Position numbers and translations under genes: made by a program. This document shows positions 25,543 to 35,500 of a DNA stretch of 64,000 nucleotides, in pieces. The notes under the pieces were generated by a model. It searched no databases and was not told the origin of the DNA. It saw nothing but the letters and a program-made list of their open reading frames with translations. The stretch comes from Comamonadaceae bacterium (GTDB lineage Bacteria; Pseudomonadota; Gammaproteobacteria; Burkholderiales; Burkholderiaceae_C), in contig CANGNS010000001.1 in assembly GCA_947455465.1 (NCBI GenBank), positions 62,001 through 126,000 on the forward strand, read 5' to 3'. How positions within the stretch are numbered: position 1 is the stretch's first letter; each line of letters opens with the position of its first letter.

Positions 25543-26645
25543 TGGCGTACCACCAGCCAGCCAAAGGTGGCCAGCGAAATCAGGGAATAAATCAGGCCGG
25601 GCAGGGCGGCGGTAAACCAGGGTTGCCAGGCGCGCAGATAGCCTAGGTCGCCCATCACATTGTTCAGCAGCACAAAGCTGATGCCCGCCATGACGCCGAC
25701 AAACACCATGGAGGTCGTTCCGCTGGTGCGAAAGTGCATATAGGCAAAGGGCAGGGCCAGCATCATCATGACTAGGCAACTTAAAGGATAGAAAACCTTT
25801 TTCCAAAACTGGATTTCATACTTTTGCGCCGCCTGCCCGTTGAACTCCAGGTGGCGCACGTACTGAAACAGGTCAATGGTTCCCATGCGGTCGGGGCGCA
25901 ACAGGGCCGAAGCGACCATTTCCGCGCTGATTTGGTTGAGCCAGGTAAAACTGGCCTGGCGCACGGTGGTGGCGTAGGCGCCCGCTTGGGTGCCGCCGCT
26001 GTACTCGGTACGCACCACGTCCTGCAACAACCAGGACTGCGCCGGCCCGAACTGCGCTTGCTTGGCCTGGGCCACCGAGACGATGCGGCCTTGGTTGTCC
26101 AGCTCGAAAATACGGATATCGCGCATCGTGCCGTCTGCGTCGAGCGCGCCGACATTGACGGAAAAAGTGCTGTAGGTCTGTTTTTCCTTGATCCAGGCGC
26201 CGGTTTTGCCCACCGTGAGGTGGCCCTGAAAGCGCGCTTTGAGCATTTGCGCCGATTTGTCCGCCAAGGGCGCCAGGTAGTCGCCCACCGCAAAAGTGAC
26301 GGCGACAAACACCAGGCCCAGCAGCAGCAGCGCTCGCAAGGCTTGCCAAGGGCCCAATCCACTGGTGCGCAAAATAGTGAACTCCGAACTCTGCGCCAAG
26401 CGCGCCATGACAAAAATGCTGCCAATCAGCACCGCAATGGGCAGCAGCTCGTAGACATGGTTCGGGATCATGAGCGAGACGTAAATCAGCGCCTGGGCCA
26501 CCGAGTAGCCCGACGCCTGCTCGCGACCCACCGCATTGAGTTCGTCGACAAAATCGAAGAAGAAAAACAGGCTGATGAAAGCCAGGGTCACGGCGGTTAC
26601 CGCAACCAGGACTTCGGCGTACAGCAGCTTGCGCAGGGTTTTCAT
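25539..26645 (-). CDS. lptG: LPS export system permease LptG
   Basis: The 368-residue inner-membrane protein is one half of the LptFG permease that extracts lipopolysaccharide for transport to the outer membrane. Six membrane helices flank a large periplasmic beta-jellyroll domain (roughly residues 120-270). MKTLRKLLYAEVL, the ELLPIAVLIGS helix and the C-terminal helices GISFVLLNNVMGDLG are typical. The ATG at 26645 overlaps the lptF stop by ATGA. LptB, the ATPase, is not in this window. Confidence 0.95.
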   Translation of the reverse strand: MKTLRKLLYAEVLVAVTAVTLAFISLFFFFDFVDELNAVGREQASGYSVAQALIYVSLMIPNHVYELLPIAVLIGSIFVMARLAQSSEFTILRTSGLGPWQALRALLLLGLVFVAVTFAVGDYLAPLADKSAQMLKARFQGHLTVGKTGAWIKEKQTYSTFSVNVGALDADGTMRDIRIFELDNQGRIVSVAQAKQAQFGPAQSWLLQDVVRTEYSGGTQAGAYATTVRQASFTWLNQISAEMVASALLRPDRMGTIDLFQYVRHLEFNGQAAQKYEIQFWKKVFYPLSCLVMMMLALPFAYMHFRTSGTTSMVFVGVMAGISFVLLNNVMGDLGYLRAWQPWFTAALPGLIYSLISLATFGWLVVRQ

Positions 26646-27742
26646 CGGCTGTCTTTGCTGGGCGTGGGGCGCCATACGGCCAGCGACCAATGTTGCTGGC
26701 GGGCAGTGAGCCACAGCACGCTGAGCGCAAACACCCCGCCGTGCAAGGCCGCTAATTGCCCCAGCGCTGATATTTGGCCCGCTTCAATCCAGTTTTTGCC
26801 CATTACCAGCAGGTTGAAATAGACCACAAAGGCCAAAAACGCAAACACCAGGTTGCGCACCCGCCCCACACGGGGATTAAAGCCCGATACCGCCAGCCCC
26901 AAAAACACCAGATTGACCGCCGCCAGACACAGGCCCATGCGCCAGGCCAGCTCCGCCAAATGAAAGGCGGTCGGCTGGGCCAACAATTCCAGGACCGTCA
27001 TGGTGCTGGTGGGCGAAAAGTTGCGCGCGCTGGGCGTGTCCGGGCCCAGGCGGACGGTGTAGCGGGCAAAGCCGCTGAGCACGCTGTCGTAGCTGTCCAG
27101 GCGTTTTTCCAGGCGCTGGCCGTTTTCCAGCACCAGGTATTTGCTGCCGTCGGCTGATTTCACGGTGCCGCGCTCGGCCGAGGTGACTGTTTGCACGCCT
27201 GCCTCGCGGGTGACCAAAAACACGTGCAGGCCCGCTTGCTTGTCCTGGCTGTCTTTGTCGATGAAGAAAACCCGGTCGCCGTTGGCCGACTCCTGGAACT
27301 GGCCGGGCTCGACGCGGGCGATATCGCCGCGCTTTTCATACTGGTCGCGCAAATCCTCGATGCGGCCAAAGGCCCAGGGCAAAACCACAAAGGCCAGCAC
27401 CGAAATAACCACAAAAATCGGCCAGGCAAAGCGCAACAGCGGCCGCAGCAAGGAGGCGATGCCTTGGCCGCTACCTAGCCAAATGACCATTTCGCTGTCC
27501 CGGTACATGCGGGTAAGGACGCTGACGATGCCAATAAACAGGCTGAGCGACAAAATCGTCGGGAGCTGCGACAGCACGGTGTAGCCCATCACGATGAGCA
27601 CGTCCGAGGGGTTGAAAACACCCCGCGTCGCCTCGCTGAGCGTGCGGATGACGGTCGTTGTCATCACCACCGTCACCAGCACGACCAAGGTGGCGCCAAA
27701 GGTGCGGGCAAGCTCCTTGCGGACGGAAGAATGGAATAACAT
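26642..27742 (-). CDS. lptF: LPS export system permease LptF
   Basis: The 366-residue protein is the partner of LptG, with the same layout: paired N-terminal helices, a periplasmic domain and C-terminal helices. MLFHSSVRKELARTFGATL is the family N-terminus, and LSLFIGIVSVLTRMYRDSEM is the conserved coupling region that contacts LptB. It leads the lptF-lptG-cbiX unit. Its start lies only 23 bp from the pepA start on the other strand, so the two promoters must reach into each other's gene. Confidence 0.95.
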   Translation of the reverse strand: MLFHSSVRKELARTFGATLVVLVTVVMTTTVIRTLSEATRGVFNPSDVLIVMGYTVLSQLPTILSLSLFIGIVSVLTRMYRDSEMVIWLGSGQGIASLLRPLLRFAWPIFVVISVLAFVVLPWAFGRIEDLRDQYEKRGDIARVEPGQFQESANGDRVFFIDKDSQDKQAGLHVFLVTREAGVQTVTSAERGTVKSADGSKYLVLENGQRLEKRLDSYDSVLSGFARYTVRLGPDTPSARNFSPTSTMTVLELLAQPTAFHLAELAWRMGLCLAAVNLVFLGLAVSGFNPRVGRVRNLVFAFLAFVVYFNLLVMGKNWIEAGQISALGQLAALHGGVFALSVLWLTARQQHWSLAVWRPTPSKDSR

Positions 27743-27765
27743 GGGCGCTTCTGAAAGGCGTAATT

Positions 27766-29211
27766 ATGAACTTTGAACTCAAAGCGATGGATTTAGTCGC
27801 TGCGGCCGACGAAAAATGCGATGTTTTGGTGCTTTTGGTGCCCAAATCCTTCAAAGCCGCCAAGGATGATTTGTCCCAGCTGGTTGGCGGCGCCCTCAAA
27901 TCGGGCGACCTGGAAACCGGCGTGGGTAAGGTTTTGAGTCTGTACCGCCCTCTGCAGGCGGCCGGCGTTCGGGTGGTCCTGGCCAGCGTAGGCGAGGGCA
28001 GCGCCCGCGAAGTGCGCAGCGCGTTGGTGGCTGCGCTGGGCGTGGCCAAATCGGCCAATTTGAAGCGCTTGTGTGTTTGCTTTGCCGCCCCGGCGCAAGA
28101 GGACGCGGTGCGCGCTGCGGTGCTGGCGGTGGCCGATGCCACTTATACCTACACCTTTAGCAAGTCCAAGCCCCAGCCGCGTACCGTACAACGCGTTTTG
28201 ATTGGCGCGCGCAATGCCGCCGAGACCAAATCCACGTTTGACCGCGCCGTCGCCATCGTCAGCGGCGTAGAGCTGGCCAAGGAATGGGCCAACCGCCCCG
28301 GCAATTTGGCGACGCCCAAGCATTTAGGAAGCGCGGCCCAGGACCTGGCCAAACACCCCAAAATCGATTGCACGGTGCTCGGCCCCAAAGAGGTGGCCAA
28401 GCTGGGCATGGGCTCGTTTATGGCCGTGGCCCAAGGATCGGATCAGCCGCTGCGCTTTATTGTTCTGCGCTACAACGGCGCTGCCAAGACCAAAGCGCCC
28501 ACGGTGCTGGTGGGCAAGGGCATCACTTTTGACAGCGGCGGCATCTCCATCAAGCCCGCGCCCGACATGGACGAGATGAAATTTGACATGTCTGGCGCCG
28601 CCAGTGTGCTGGGCACCTTCAAGACACTGGCCTTGCTCAAGCCGGCCATCAATGTGGTGGGCCTGATCGCTGCCTGCGAGAACCTGATCAACGGTAAAGC
28701 CGTCAAGCCCGGTGACGTGGTCACCAGCATGAGCGGCCAGACCATCGAAATCCTCAACACCGACGCCGAAGGCCGCCTGATTTTGTGCGACGCGCTCACT
28801 TATGCCGAGCGCTTCAAGCCCAGTGCGGTGGTGGACATCGCCACTCTGACGGGTGCTTGTGTCATCGCCTTGGGCGCGGTGCGCAGCGGCATGTTTGCAT
28901 CCCAGGACGCGCTGGCGCAGTCGCTCAGCGAGGCGGGCGATCGCTCGCAAGACCTGTGCTGGCGCATGCCCCTGGACGAGGAATACGCCGAAGGCCTGAA
29001 AACCAATTTTGCCGACGTGGCCAATGTGGCCGGACGCGCCGCCGGATCGGTCACCGCCGCCAAGTTTTTGCAGCGTTTTGCGGACAAATACCCTTGGGCG
29101 CACCTGGATATCGCCGGCAGCGCGTGGAAAAGTGGCGCCCAAAAAGGCGCGACCGGCCGCCCAGTGGGGCTGCTGGTGGAGTTCTTGCTGGCCCAAGCCC
29201 ACGCCAAGTGA
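27766..29211 (+). CDS. pepA: Leucyl aminopeptidase PepA (M17 family)
   Basis: The 481-residue cytosolic metallopeptidase removes N-terminal residues. The M17 signature NTDAEGRL is at residues 331-338. Metal-binding residues lie in VGKGITFDSGGISIKP and FDMSGAA. The less conserved N-terminal domain can bind DNA in E. coli PepA, where the protein also acts in site-specific recombination and carAB control. The ATG at 27766 follows AAGG. The frame is open upstream but overlaps lptF. The stop overlaps the holC start by GTGA. Confidence 0.95.
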   Translation: MNFELKAMDLVAAADEKCDVLVLLVPKSFKAAKDDLSQLVGGALKSGDLETGVGKVLSLYRPLQAAGVRVVLASVGEGSAREVRSALVAALGVAKSANLKRLCVCFAAPAQEDAVRAAVLAVADATYTYTFSKSKPQPRTVQRVLIGARNAAETKSTFDRAVAIVSGVELAKEWANRPGNLATPKHLGSAAQDLAKHPKIDCTVLGPKEVAKLGMGSFMAVAQGSDQPLRFIVLRYNGAAKTKAPTVLVGKGITFDSGGISIKPAPDMDEMKFDMSGAASVLGTFKTLALLKPAINVVGLIAACENLINGKAVKPGDVVTSMSGQTIEILNTDAEGRLILCDALTYAERFKPSAVVDIATLTGACVIALGAVRSGMFASQDALAQSLSEAGDRSQDLCWRMPLDEEYAEGLKTNFADVANVAGRAAGSVTAAKFLQRFADKYPWAHLDIAGSAWKSGAQKGATGRPVGLLVEFLLAQAHAK

Positions 29212-29636
29212 CGCAGGTCGCCTTTCACATCGGCATTGACGACCGGGTGGGCTACGCCTGCCGGCTGCTGCGCAAAGCAGTGGCCTCGGGCGCCAAAGCG
29301 CTGGTGGTAGGCGAGCCGGACACCCTGGCGGCGCTGGACAAAGCCTTGTGGGACTTTGAGCAAACCAGCTTTTTTGCGCACGCCCGGGCCGACGCGCCCG
29401 CCGCGCTGCGCGATCGCAGCCCGGTGCTGCTGGCCGAACACGTACCTGCCGATTGCGCGCAAGAGGCGATTTTGGTCAACCTGGGCGCCCAGATCCCGGA
29501 CGATCCGCATGCGCGCACCCGCCTGATTGAGCTGGTCGGCGCCGACGAGGACGCACTGCGCCTGGCGCGCGGGCGCTGGAAGGACTACGGAGCGCGCGGT
29601 TTTTCACTGACAAACCACGACGCGCGCAAGCGCTGA
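29208..29636 (+). CDS. holC: DNA polymerase III subunit chi HolC
   Basis: The 142-residue protein is the chi subunit, which links the clamp loader to single-stranded-DNA-binding protein. QVAFHIGIDDRVGYACRLLR is the family N-terminus. The central FEQTSFFAHA and C-terminal RWKDYGARGF segments also fit. The GTG start overlaps the pepA stop by four bases, the usual pepA-holC arrangement in betaproteobacteria. It is followed 40 bp later by tRNA-Ser. Confidence 0.93.
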   Translation: MTQVAFHIGIDDRVGYACRLLRKAVASGAKALVVGEPDTLAALDKALWDFEQTSFFAHARADAPAALRDRSPVLLAEHVPADCAQEAILVNLGAQIPDDPHARTRLIELVGADEDALRLARGRWKDYGARGFSLTNHDARKR

Positions 29637-29660
29637 GCCGGGGCGTCCCCAATCTCAGGG

Positions 29661-29666
29661 TAAAAT
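29661..29666 (+). promoter_or_regulatory. -10-like box of tRNA-Ser
   Basis: TAAAAT lies 10 bp upstream of the tRNA 5' end, so a transcript would begin only a few bases before the mature tRNA. No clear -35 box is seen. Confidence 0.4.
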
Positions 29667-29676
29667 TGCGGGTTCT

Positions 29677-29766
29677 GGAGAGGTGGATGAGTGGTTTAAG
29701 TCACACGCCTGGAAAGCGTGCGAGGGGTAAAACCCTCCGCGGGTTCGAATCCCGCCTTCTCCGCCA
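29677..29766 (+). tRNA. tRNA-Ser (anticodon GGA), CCA encoded
   Basis: The 90-base gene folds as a class II tRNA. The acceptor stem GGAGAGG pairs with CCTTCTCC and is followed by G and CCA. The anticodon GGA is at 29711-29713. The long variable arm CGAGGGGTAAAACCCTC is typical of serine tRNAs. The T-loop GGTTCGAATCC is standard. An open frame that runs antisense through it is an artefact. Confidence 0.97.
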
Positions 29767-29773
29767 GAATGAG

Positions 29774-29806
29774 AGCCCAAGCGAATTTATTTGCTTGGGC
29801 TTTTTT
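29774..29806 (+). terminator. Intrinsic terminator after tRNA-Ser
   Basis: The perfect 9-bp stem AGCCCAAGC/GCTTGGGCT has a 10-nt AT-rich loop and is followed by TTTTT. It lies 7 bp beyond the encoded CCA. Confidence 0.9.
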
Positions 29807-29896
29807 ACTGTCCGACTTACAGTCAGGCTCTTGCCAAATCTGCAAGCACCGCTGCAAGTACAAGTGCCCAAGCCCCTTTAGTGCGTCATTGACTCT

Positions 29897-31309
29897 ATGC
29901 CATCCCATTTGCACCGAATATTTCTTTTTTGCCTGGTAGGGGCGTCGTTCAGTACGCTGACCGCCTGCGGCACCTTGCAGGTGCCATTGCCGCCTGCGCA
30001 GGTGCCTGCTTTGGCGCCCTCTGCATGGCAGGCGCCGCTGCCGCACGAGGGTGGGGTGGCCCAGTTGTCGCAGTGGTGGCAAAAGCAGGGCGATCCGCTG
30101 CTGCTGGAACTGATCGATGCAGCCCAAAGCGCCAGCCCGACGGTGGCGCAGGCCTATGCGCGCATTGCTGCGGCCCGCGCGAGCCAAGCCCAAGCCAACG
30201 CGGCCCTTTTGCCAGGCCTGAGCGCCCAAGCCAGCGCATCGCGGGGCCTGACGCAGCCTGGCACACCCAGCGCCACCACGCAGCAGGGCGCCATCATGGC
30301 GTCCTGGGAGTTGGATTTGGTGGGCGCCAACCGCGCCGTCAGCGAGGCGGCCAGCGCCCAGGTGCAAAGCAGCCAAGCCCAGTGGCATGATGCGCGCGTC
30401 AGTGTGGCCGCCGAGGTGGCGCAACTGTATTTTGCGCTGCGCACTTGCCGCCAATTGCAATCGCTGGCCCGCCAAGACGCGGATTCGCAGCAAGAGTCCG
30501 CACGACTAAGTGGCCTGAGCCGGGAGGCCGGCTTCCTCAGCAACGCGCAAGCGGGGCTGGCTCAGGCGGCCGCCGCAGAGAGCCGGGCGCGCCTGTCCCA
30601 GCAGTCGGCGCAGTGCGACGCCGATACCAAGGCCTTGGTCGGCCTGAGCGCGCTGCCCGAGGAGGACCTGCGCCGTCGGTTGGCAGCGCCTGCCCCCACC
30701 ACCCCATTTACCCCACCGGCCGTCGCGAAAGTGCCGGCCCAGACCCTGGCGCAGCGCCCAGATGTCTTTAGCGCCGAGCGCAACGTGCTGGTTGCCGCCG
30801 CCGCCGTGGGCCATGCCATGGCCCAGCGTCTGCCGCGATTGAGCCTGAACGGCTCCATCGGCGCCCTGCGCGTGAGCAGCGGCGGCCAGGATCAGGACCT
30901 CAGCACCTGGTCTTTCGGACCCCTGGCCCTGAGCATGCCTTTGTATGACGCTGGCCAGCGCGAAGCAGCGCTGGGCGCCTCGCAAGCGGCCTACCAAAGT
31001 GCGGTGCTGGCCTACCAGGCCAATGTGCGCCAGGCGGTGCGTGAAGTCGAGGAAGCGCTGGTCCGACTGCAAAGCCTGCAGGAGCGCGAAAAAGACGCGG
31101 CCCTGGTGCAGCAAAGCTACGCCGCAGCCCTTGGGGCAAGCCAAGCGCGCCAGCAGCAAGGGCTGGCCAACGACCTAGAGCTGCAAGAGGCACGCCGCGC
31201 CGCCTGGGCCGCGGAGTCGGCCCGGCGCTCGCTGCAGTTGCAAAGCAAGCTGGCCTGGGTGGCCTTGTACCGCGCATTGGGCGGAGGCTTTGAACCCGCC
31301 CAGCCCTAG
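29897..31309 (+). CDS. Outer-membrane efflux lipoprotein (NodT/TolC-like family)
   Basis: The 470-residue protein is the outer-membrane channel of a tripartite RND pump. The signal sequence ends in a lipobox LTAC with Cys24. The two outer-membrane efflux repeats are rich in Ala/Gln helices that build the periplasmic barrel. LAQRPDVFSAERNVLVAAAAVGHA is the conserved segment of NodT-family channels. It is the first gene of a three-gene operon with adaptor and pump. No regulator gene is adjacent, and the substrate is unknown. Confidence 0.92.
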   Translation: MPSHLHRIFLFCLVGASFSTLTACGTLQVPLPPAQVPALAPSAWQAPLPHEGGVAQLSQWWQKQGDPLLLELIDAAQSASPTVAQAYARIAAARASQAQANAALLPGLSAQASASRGLTQPGTPSATTQQGAIMASWELDLVGANRAVSEAASAQVQSSQAQWHDARVSVAAEVAQLYFALRTCRQLQSLARQDADSQQESARLSGLSREAGFLSNAQAGLAQAAAAESRARLSQQSAQCDADTKALVGLSALPEEDLRRRLAAPAPTTPFTPPAVAKVPAQTLAQRPDVFSAERNVLVAAAAVGHAMAQRLPRLSLNGSIGALRVSSGGQDQDLSTWSFGPLALSMPLYDAGQREAALGASQAAYQSAVLAYQANVRQAVREVEEALVRLQSLQEREKDAALVQQSYAAALGASQARQQQGLANDLELQEARRAAWAAESARRSLQLQSKLAWVALYRALGGGFEPAQP

Positions 31310-31370
31310 CGCCCGCAAGGGCCGCTGCTTTTTTCCGCATTTTTCTTTTTTTAAGACAAGCGTACAAACC

Positions 31371-32528
31371 ATGAACCGCTCTTTAGCCTTTCCCTTAAGC
31401 CTTCCCTTTGTGGTGACTGGCCTGGCCCTTCTTGGTGGGCTGGCAACGCCCAGCCTTGCCGCCGACGCGCCCAAGCCCGCACCCAAGGCTGCGCTCACCG
31501 TGTCGCTGGTGCAGGCCAAGCGCAGCACCGCACCCCTGAAACTGGCCGCCAACGGTGGCGTAGCCGCCTGGCAAGAGGCCAGTGTGGGCGCAGAGTCCAA
31601 TGGATTGCGTATTGCTGAACTGCATGCCGGTGTGGGCGACAGCGTGCAAAAAGGGCAGTTGCTGGCTACTTTTGCCGCCGACAGCGTGCAAGCCGATGTG
31701 GCTTTGGCGCGCGCCGCCCTCGCCGAAGCCCAGGCCACGGCCGCCGATGCCGCTGCCAACGCCGAGCGCGCCCGCGCCGTACAAGGCAGCGGCGCTTTAA
31801 GCGCCCAGCAGGTAAGCCAGTACCTGACGCAAGAGCAAGTGGCCAAAGCGCGCGTCGATTCGGCCAAAGCCCAATTGGATGCGCAGTTGCTGCGCCTCAA
31901 GCACACCCAGGTGCTGGCGCCCGATAACGGCATTATTTCGGCGCGCAGCGCCACCGTCGGCGCAGTGGCCGGTGCAGGCAGCGAATTGTTCAAGCTGATT
32001 CGCCAAGGGCGCCTCGAATGGCGCGGCGAGGTGACTGCGGCCGAGATGGGCCGTATTGCGCTAGGCATGCCGGTGCTGCTGACAGCCCCGGGTGGCGCCC
32101 AGCGGCAGGGCCGGGTAAGGGTGGTTGCGCCCACGGTCGATACCGAAACCCGCAATGGCCTGGTGTATGTGGACGTGCTGGGCCCCGTGGGGAGCAGCGC
32201 TGCGGGCGCCTTCAAACCCGGCATGTACGCCCGAGGCGAGTTCACGCTGGGAAGCTCGAGCGCGCTGACCGTGCCGCAAACCGCTGTGGTGGTGCGCGAT
32301 GGCTTTAGCTATGTGTACCGCGCTGGCGCCGACAACCGGGTCAGCCAGGTCAAGGTGCAGACTGGCCGCGTGCTGGGTGAGGCCATCGAGATACTGGCGG
32401 GCATGCAAGCCGACGACAAAATTGTGGCCAGCGGCGGCAGTTTTTTGGCCGACGGCGATCTGGTCAAAGTCGTTGAAAGCGCCAAGCCTGGCGCGCCTGT
32501 CGCGCCCGCCAGCGCAGCATCGAAATAA
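31371..32528 (+). CDS. RND efflux periplasmic adaptor (membrane fusion protein)
   Basis: The 385-residue protein starts with a signal peptide (about residues 1-30, ending SLA). It has a biotinyl-lipoyl half-motif (VGAESNGLRIAELHAGVGDSV), an alpha-helical hairpin rich in Ala/Gln/Arg, the second lipoyl half (KHTQVLAPDNGIISA) and C-terminal beta-barrel domains. The layout fits adaptors that join the outer-membrane channel and the RND pump. The ATG at 31371 lies 61 bp after the channel gene. The pump gene follows 11 bp downstream. Confidence 0.92.
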   Translation: MNRSLAFPLSLPFVVTGLALLGGLATPSLAADAPKPAPKAALTVSLVQAKRSTAPLKLAANGGVAAWQEASVGAESNGLRIAELHAGVGDSVQKGQLLATFAADSVQADVALARAALAEAQATAADAAANAERARAVQGSGALSAQQVSQYLTQEQVAKARVDSAKAQLDAQLLRLKHTQVLAPDNGIISARSATVGAVAGAGSELFKLIRQGRLEWRGEVTAAEMGRIALGMPVLLTAPGGAQRQGRVRVVAPTVDTETRNGLVYVDVLGPVGSSAAGAFKPGMYARGEFTLGSSSALTVPQTAVVVRDGFSYVYRAGADNRVSQVKVQTGRVLGEAIEILAGMQADDKIVASGGSFLADGDLVKVVESAKPGAPVAPASAASK

Positions 32529-32539
32529 GGAACAGGGCG

Positions 32540-35500
32540 ATGAACGTTTCGGCCTGGTCCATCAAAAATCCGATTCCGGCGGTGATGCTCTTTGTGATGC
32601 TCACATTTGCCGGGCTGCTAGCCTTTAAGGCCATGAAGGTGCAGCAGTTTCCCGATTTGGAATTGCCCACCGTGGTGGTGTCTGCCGCGCTGCCCGGCGC
32701 TGCCCCTGCGCAACTGGAAACCGAGGTGGCGCGCAAGATTGAAAACGCCATCGCCCCCTTGCAGGGCCTGAAAAACATTTACACCAAGTTGCAAGACGGC
32801 GGCGTCACCATTACGGCCGAGTTTCGCCTGGAAAAAGCCACCCAAGAGGCGGTGGACGATGTGCGCTCGGCCGTTCAGGGCGTGCGCTCCGATCTGCCGG
32901 CTGATGTGCGCGACCCGGTCATCAGCAAGGTCAACCTGTCAGGCGCGCCGATTTTGGCCTTCACGGTGCGCGCAGCCAGCATGGACGATGAGGCGCTAAG
33001 CTGGTTGGTGGACAACACCGTAGCGCGCCGCCTGCTGGGGGTCAAAGGCGTGGGTTCGGTCAACCGCGTCGGCGGTGTGACGCGGCAGATCGAGGTGGCG
33101 CTTGATCCGCTCAAGCTGCAAAGCCTGGGCGGCACGGCGGCCGATATTTCGCGCCAGTTGCGCCAGGTGCAAACCGAAAGCGCAGGCGGGCGGGCCGACT
33201 TGGCTGGCAGCGAACAACCCATGCGCACGGTGGCCACCGTACCCACGGCGGCGGCGCTGGCCGATCTGGAGCTGGGTCTGCCCAAGGGCGCGCGCCTGCG
33301 CCTGAGCGACGTCGCAGCGGTCAAAGACACGGTGGCCGAGCCACGGGCTTTGGCCATGCTCAATGGCGTGCCGGTGGTGGGATTTGAAGTCACCCGCAGC
33401 AAAGGCGCCAGCGAAATTGAGGTGGGCGCGGCCGTGCAGGCGGCGCTGCAAGAGCTCAAAGCCCAGCACCCGGACCTGGAGATCACCCAGGCTTTTGATT
33501 TTGTGCAGCCCGTGGCCGAGGAATTTGAGGCCTCGATGACCATGCTGTACGAAGGTGCGTTGTTGGCGGTGATTGTGGTGTGGCTGTTTTTGGGCAATTG
33601 GCGCTCCACCTTGGTCGCTGCGGTGGCCTTGCCCTTGTCGGCCATTCCAGCCTTCATCGGCATGGCGTTTTTGGGTTTCACGATCAATACCGTGACTTTG
33701 CTGGCGCTGTCTCTGGTGATTGGCGTCTTGGTAGATGACGCCATCGTCGAGGTGGAGAACATCGAGCGCCACCTCAATATGGGCAAGACGCCTTACCAAG
33801 CGGCCATGGAGGCGGCCGACGAGATCGGTTTGGCCGTTATCGCCACCACCTTTACGCTGATTGCCGTGTTCTTGCCCACGGCTTTTATGTCGGGCATACC
33901 GGGTAAGTTTTTTAAGCAGTTTGGCTGGACGGCCGCACTGGCGGTGTTTGCCTCGTTGGTGGTGGCCCGTGTGCTTACGCCCATGATGGCCGCCTACATC
34001 ATGCAGCGCAGCCCCAAAGCGCATACCGAGCCGTTTTGGATGGCTGGTTATCTGCGCGCCAGCCGTTGGGCGCTGGCGCACCGCTGGATCACTATGGCGG
34101 CGGCGGCCGCGTTTTTTGTGGGCTCGGTGATGCTCATTCCCTTGCTGCCCACCGGTTTTATTCCGCCGGACGATAACTCGCAAACCCAAATCTACCTGGA
34201 GCTGCCGCCCGGCTCCACCCTGGCCCAAACCCGCGACGCGGCCGAAGCCGCGCGCCATTTGCTTAGCACCGTGGAACACATCCAAAGCGTGTACACCACG
34301 GTCGGTGGCGGGGCCGCCGGCTCCGACCCCTTTGCCTCCTCGGGTGCGGCCGAAGTGCGCAAGGCCACGCTGACGGTTTTGCTCAGCGAGCGCGGCAAGC
34401 GGCCGCGCAAGCAGTTGATTGAAAACCATATCCGTGCGGCCATGTCCGAATTGCCGGGCGTGCGCAGCAAAGTGGGGTTGGGCGGTTCGGGCGAAAAGTA
34501 CCAGCTCGTCCTTACCGGCGAAGACCCGCAAGCCTTGGCCACTGCAGCGGCAGCGGTCGAGCGCGATTTACGCACCATCCCCGGGTTGGGCAGCATTACT
34601 TCCAGCGCCAGCCTGGTCCGCTCCGAGATTGCGGTGCGCCCCGATTTCATGCGTGCGGCCGAACTGGGCGTGACCAGCGCGGCTATTGGCGAGACCTTGC
34701 GCATCGCCACCGTGGGTGACTATGACAACAACGTAGCCAAGCTCAACCTCAGCCAGCGCCAGGTGCCCATCGTCGTCAAGCTGCAAGACAGCGCCCGCCA
34801 GGACCTGGACTTGCTTGGCCGGCTCACGGTGCCCGGCGCGCGCGGCCCGGTCATGCTCAGCCAGGTGGCAACCATGGAAACCACCGGCGGCCCGGCGGTA
34901 ATTGACCGCCTCAACCGCAGCCGCAATATCACTTTCGACGTGGAGCTTTCGGGCGCACCTTTGGGCGACGTGGCCGCCGCCGTGGACAAACTGCCCAGCG
35001 TGAAGAACTTGCCCGCGGGCGTCAAGCAACTCACACTGGGTGACGCTGAAGTGATGGGCGAGTTGTTTGCCAGTTTCGCCCTGGCCATGCTGACCGGCGT
35101 GCTGTGTATTTATATCGTGCTGGTCTTGCTGTTCAAGGACTTTTTGCACCCGTTTACCATCTTGGCGGCCTTGCCCCTTTCACTGGGTGGGGCCTTTGTG
35201 GGCCTGCTGATTGCCGATAAGAGTTTTTCTATGCCTTCTTTGATCGGCCTGATCATGTTGATGGGCATTGCCACTAAGAACTCGATTTTGTTGGTGGAGT
35301 ACGCCATCTTGGCGCGCCGTGGCCATGATGGCAGCGATGGCCAGCCGGCGCGTGCGCCCATGAGCCGTTTTGACGCGCTCATCGACGCCTGCCACAAGCG
35401 CGCCCGCCCGATTGTGATGACCACCATCGCCATGGGCGCCGGCATGGTGCCACTGGCCGTGGAGCTGGGTGCGGCCGATGGCAGCTTCCGAAGCCCCATG

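Noticed and set aside
29696-30493. Open frame antisense to tRNA-Ser and the efflux lipoprotein
   Set aside because: Its end reads AEKAGFEPAEGFTPRTLSRR, the well-known false peptide produced by antisense translation of a tRNA-Ser gene.
32996-34531. 511-codon open frame antisense to the RND pump gene
   Set aside because: His/Gln/Arg-rich shadow translation with no domain.
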